Shown here piece after piece: positions 61,411-64,000 of a DNA stretch of 64,000 nt. Where the stretch lies: assembly GCA_002344055.1 (NCBI GenBank), contig DDTH01000001.1, positions 118,274-182,273 of the forward strand, in the 5' to 3' direction. The stretch is from Sphingomonadales bacterium UBA2369. GTDB taxonomy: Bacteria > Pseudomonadota > Alphaproteobacteria > Sphingomonadales > Sphingomonadaceae. The notes below the pieces were generated by a model, which had not been told where the DNA came from, did not search any database, and worked only from the letters and a program-made list of their open reading frames with translations. The position numbers were made by a program, and so were the translations under genes. Within the stretch, counting starts at the first letter, position 1; each line of letters starts with the position of its first letter.

Positions 61411-62475
61411 CTAGAATCCAGCCGAAATCGTCAGCGCCGGCCCCGAGCCGGGTGTGGCGTCCCCGGCGACGCGAAAGCGCCACTCGGCGGCGGCGCGGAT
61501 CGTGGCGCGGCCGACGGGCAGACGGAAGCCTGCGTGCGGGCCGAGATCGAGTCGCGACACGCCTGGCTGCGCGCCGCCCCAGGCGCCACCGCCGACATCG
61601 ACGGGGCCGATGCGGGCGGTGGCGGTGATCGCGCCGTCGGCGAACAGGTCGCGCCTTTCGATTCCGACGATCCCGGCCTGGCCATAGGCCTCAATCCGGA
61701 TGCGGCCCCTGGCGATACGGGTCTCGGTGCCGCCATGCAGCATCAGGGCGAAATCGGAGCGGCCATCGCGGCCGACCGCCTGCCGCCGCTCGGCCAGGAG
61801 GTTGATCGGGAGCGCGGCGATGGGGCGCCAGTCGATGCCGAGCGCCGCCTCCGCGCCGCGCGGTGCGTCGAGAGGGGTGTAGAGGCGGGCGCTGAGGCTG
61901 AGCGGGCGGCGGCTGTCATTGTTGAGCCGGTAGGTGAGGCGCAGGCCCGCCTGACTGCCGCCCAGCGCGCCGCCGGGGGCGAGGGTGCCGCCATTGGTGT
62001 CGTCGCGGTGAAAGACCCAGGCCGAACCCGTCCAACGGGAAGCTGGTGACGCGTTCGGCAAGGCAAAGGCTGGCGGCGCAAACGTCCTGGCTTCGACGGG
62101 ATGCGGGGTTGCCGGGCGGGGTGCCGGGACCGGCGACGATGCGAGCGGAGGCGAGACGGCGAGCGCCGCGGGCGATGGCGCGGTTCGAGGGATGCTGGAT
62201 ACCGGGAGATAGGCAAGCGCGAAGGTGGAGCGAGGCGGCCGTGCGCCCTGGCCTTGCGAAGGGGATGTGGCGCCGAGCGGCCCAGGTTGCCCGAACGACG
62301 TTCGGGCTTCGCTCGGCGCTGCAGCACTCGCGGTCCGCGCTTTGGCCGGGGCGGCGGCGATGATGTCGGCCGCATCCTGGGACGCGGGTCCGGAAAGGAG
62401 GGTTAGCGCGCGGACGCCGACCCAGCAGCCGACCACCAGCAGCAGGAAACGGATCGGTGCCGGTGGCGGCGTCAC
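61411..62475 (-). CDS. Ala/Pro-rich exported protein with barrel-like C-terminus
   Basis: 354 residues. One hydrophobic N-terminal helix (FLLLVVGCWVGVRALTLL), an Ala/Pro/Ser-rich linker of about 110 residues, then a C-terminal half of alternating hydrophobic/polar strands ending in ALTISAGF, the aromatic terminus of outer membrane barrel proteins. The location downstream of an NfrB-like glycosyltransferase, with a GTGA overlap, recalls the NfrA partner of that pair, of which it could be a short analogue. Start is GTG at 62475. Confidence 0.55.
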   Translation of the reverse strand: MTPPPAPIRFLLLVVGCWVGVRALTLLSGPASQDAADIIAAAPAKARTASAAAPSEARTSFGQPGPLGATSPSQGQGARPPRSTFALAYLPVSSIPRTAPSPAALAVSPPLASSPVPAPRPATPHPVEARTFAPPAFALPNASPASRWTGSAWVFHRDDTNGGTLAPGGALGGSQAGLRLTYRLNNDSRRPLSLSARLYTPLDAPRGAEAALGIDWRPIAALPINLLAERRQAVGRDGRSDFALMLHGGTETRIARGRIRIEAYGQAGIVGIERRDLFADGAITATARIGPVDVGGGAWGGAQPGVSRLDLGPHAGFRLPVGRATIRAAAEWRFRVAGDATPGSGPALTISAGF

Positions 62476-63845
62476 TCGGCGGGAACTTGATCAGGAAAGA
62501 CGTGGGTCGTCTTGCCCCACTCCGCCGCGCCGGTGCGGCGGGCGCGGGCGTAGCGGGACAGGGCCTCGCGCGCGGCCATGATCGCGATGGCGTTGCTGAC
62601 GATAACGCGCGGCACGGCACGCAGCCCTTCGATGAATCCATAGCCGCGCGCCACGAAGGCGAAACGCATGACGAGGCGCCAGACGAGCAGGACCGCTGCG
62701 ACCGTCATGAGCGTGCCGAGCAATGGCGTCATGAGCACAATCGGATGCCTGGCTTGGTCTGCAGCGAAGGCCAGAAGCGGCATCGCGAGCAAGGTGAGGT
62801 AGGCTACAACGAGCAGCAAAGCGGCGAGCAGGGTCTGGCGGTCGCGCAGGCGCATCCAGCGTTCGGCGAGGCCGCCGCTCCAGCCGAGCCGGTCCCAGCC
62901 GGACAAAGCGATGCCGGCGATCCAGCGGGACTTCTGCGTGACCGCCGCGCGCCAGGTTGCGGGGAAATGCTCGCGCGTCGCGACCACGCCGCCGCTTTCG
63001 CCAGCGGGCAGGCGAACGAACGCGGCACGCCTGCCCAGCGCATGCAGTTTCAGCCCCATTTCATAGTCTTCGGTGATGCTTTCGGCATCGAACGGCGCGT
63101 CATTCGCGGCCGCGAGCAAGCCGATCGCTTCGCGTGAAATCGCGCAGCCGACGCCCGCGGAGGGAATGCCGGCGCCGAGTGCCTCGCGGACGACCAGTTC
63201 CTTGCCGTGACTTTCGGCGAACTCGTCCAGGTATGAGCCGGCGGTCAGGCGGGAACCCGGATCGGGCAGGGGCAGAACCGGTAATTGCACCAGATCGAAG
63301 CGTTCGATCATCCGGTCGAACAAAGCGAGTTCGGCGGAATGCACGACATCCTCGGCATCGTGCAGGATCACCGCCTTGAAGGCGTCGCCGCGCGCCTCGG
63401 CCACCCGCAACGCGCACCAGAGAGAATTGAGATTGTCCGCCTTCGTGGTCGGCCCCTCGCGTGCGCCGATCACCATTTGCACGCGCCGGTCATCAATCGC
63501 TTCGACTGCGGCGATGGTCGCCGCATCGTTCGGGTAGCAGCCGACGAAGATGCGGAAGTCCGCGCCGTTCCAAACCCGCAGTGCGCGGGCGAGCATCTTT
63601 CCGATGACCGCTTCCTCGCGCCAGGTCGGCACGAAGATCGCCAGGCGTCCCGGACTCTTCGGCGGCGGCAGGCTTTCCAGGCTCGCCGGGCGGACGCGCA
63701 GCAGGAGGCGCTTGAGCTTCAGCCCGATCCAGATGAAATCGACCAGCAGATCGCTGGCGCCGAGGACCAGAAAGCCGAACGCGGCGAACAGGGCCAGTTC
63801 GCGCACGAGCAGCGCCAATCCATCAAGCAGGACGCCCCCGTCCAT
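62472..63845 (-). CDS. NfrB-like membrane glycosyltransferase (GT2)
   Basis: 457 residues. A membrane helix (about 10-40), a GT-A domain with IFVPTWREEAVIGKML, a DxD-type acidic motif ILHDAEDVVHS, ED in SITEDYEMG, and the QxxRW-like TQKSRWIAG, then several C-terminal membrane helices. Family knowledge: NfrB is the inner-membrane partner of the N4 phage receptor system, involved in exopolysaccharide secretion. ATG at 63845 follows TTGGGGGAAG; the longer ORF from 63899 lacks one. Followed by the barrel-like gene. Confidence 0.88.
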   Translation of the reverse strand: MDGGVLLDGLALLVRELALFAAFGFLVLGASDLLVDFIWIGLKLKRLLLRVRPASLESLPPPKSPGRLAIFVPTWREEAVIGKMLARALRVWNGADFRIFVGCYPNDAATIAAVEAIDDRRVQMVIGAREGPTTKADNLNSLWCALRVAEARGDAFKAVILHDAEDVVHSAELALFDRMIERFDLVQLPVLPLPDPGSRLTAGSYLDEFAESHGKELVVREALGAGIPSAGVGCAISREAIGLLAAANDAPFDAESITEDYEMGLKLHALGRRAAFVRLPAGESGGVVATREHFPATWRAAVTQKSRWIAGIALSGWDRLGWSGGLAERWMRLRDRQTLLAALLLVVAYLTLLAMPLLAFAADQARHPIVLMTPLLGTLMTVAAVLLVWRLVMRFAFVARGYGFIEGLRAVPRVIVSNAIAIMAAREALSRYARARRTGAAEWGKTTHVFPDQVPAE

Positions 63846-64000
63846 CCGCTTCCCCCAAATCGGAGGAAGAAAGAACCATTTCGAACGAGTTCGTGGCAAG
63901 AAAGGAAAGCGCCATTCCGGAGCGAACGGAGCGGGCGCTCGCGCCGTCCGCCGGTGCCGACTGTATGATGGACCTCACACGCATTTGGGCTACAGACACG

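Noticed and set aside
63846..64000. Possible gene start near 63965 on the plus strand
   Set aside because: Only about 12 codons remain to the window edge and there is no convincing ribosome-binding site, so it cannot be supported.

Overview
The window looks like a contiguous piece of chromosome from an alphaproteobacterium of the order Sphingomonadales, close to Sphingomonas. This is inferred from high GC, the order rpmF-plsX-fabH-ihfA-merR, an XrtA/PEP-CTERM (prs) regulatory cluster, CarD, DUF4893, DUF1489 and TIGR02186 proteins, and many families typical of sphingomonads. Genes are dense, with no spacer above about 300 bases, and frequent 4-base ATGA or GTGA stop/start overlaps. I saw no rRNA, tRNA, CRISPR array, integrase or intact transposase.

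Layout. 1-110: start of an exported, probably Fur-regulated protein that runs off the left edge. 0.2-2.0 kb: the ABC-F ATPase Uup. 2.0-8.8 kb: a four-gene minus-strand operon (polyprenyl sugar-phosphate transferase, PrsK, PrsR, PrsT) that couples exopolysaccharide synthesis to a sigma-54-type two-component system. 8.9-17.3 kb: mostly secreted or metabolic enzymes (aldo/keto reductase, M20 amidohydrolase, two tandem 158-residue secreted proteins, 3-hydroxybutyrate dehydrogenase, zinc metallopeptidase, alpha/beta hydrolase). 17.3-20.4 kb: MerR regulator, IHF-alpha, FabH, PlsX and L32. 20.6-30.2 kb: MAPEG protein, a single-chain DUF262-HNH nuclease-like protein, MBL hydrolase, a tandem methyltransferase pair (one exported), S9 peptidase, PabBC fusion, DinB and a PilZ protein. 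30.3-38.4 kb: VWA protein, DUF1206, a low-GC membrane ORF overlapping gyrB, gyrB, a lipoprotein and recF. 38.4-46.3 kb: small regulators, a membrane-anchored LuxR-type HTH protein divergent from a PrsW-like intramembrane protease, an MFS transporter, a CDC48-type ATPase and a LysR regulator with a divergent short transcript. 46.3-53.5 kb: OmpA-like protein, SDR, cyclophilin, MgtE, DUF1489, DUF2807, CarD, DoxX, FdxA and an S4 protein. 53.5-63.8 kb: SUV3-like helicase, M23 peptidase, HerA-like ATPase, TauE/SafE exporter with its TIGR02186 partner, and an NfrB-like glycosyltransferase with a barrel-like partner.

Most genes are housekeeping or known accessory functions. The least explained signals are non-coding or small-scale: a nested 267-bp palindromic element at 42.2-42.5 kb; a dyad operator and short terminated minus-strand unit beside the LysR gene; two 88-bp REP-like elements, one translated as the N-terminus of PrsT; two 54-bp repeats with an identical 24-base core; and the possible regulated-proteolysis pair at 39.5-40.8 kb. 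I did not find convincing evidence for a large novel multigene system. The final 155 bases (63846-64000) hold no gene I can support.
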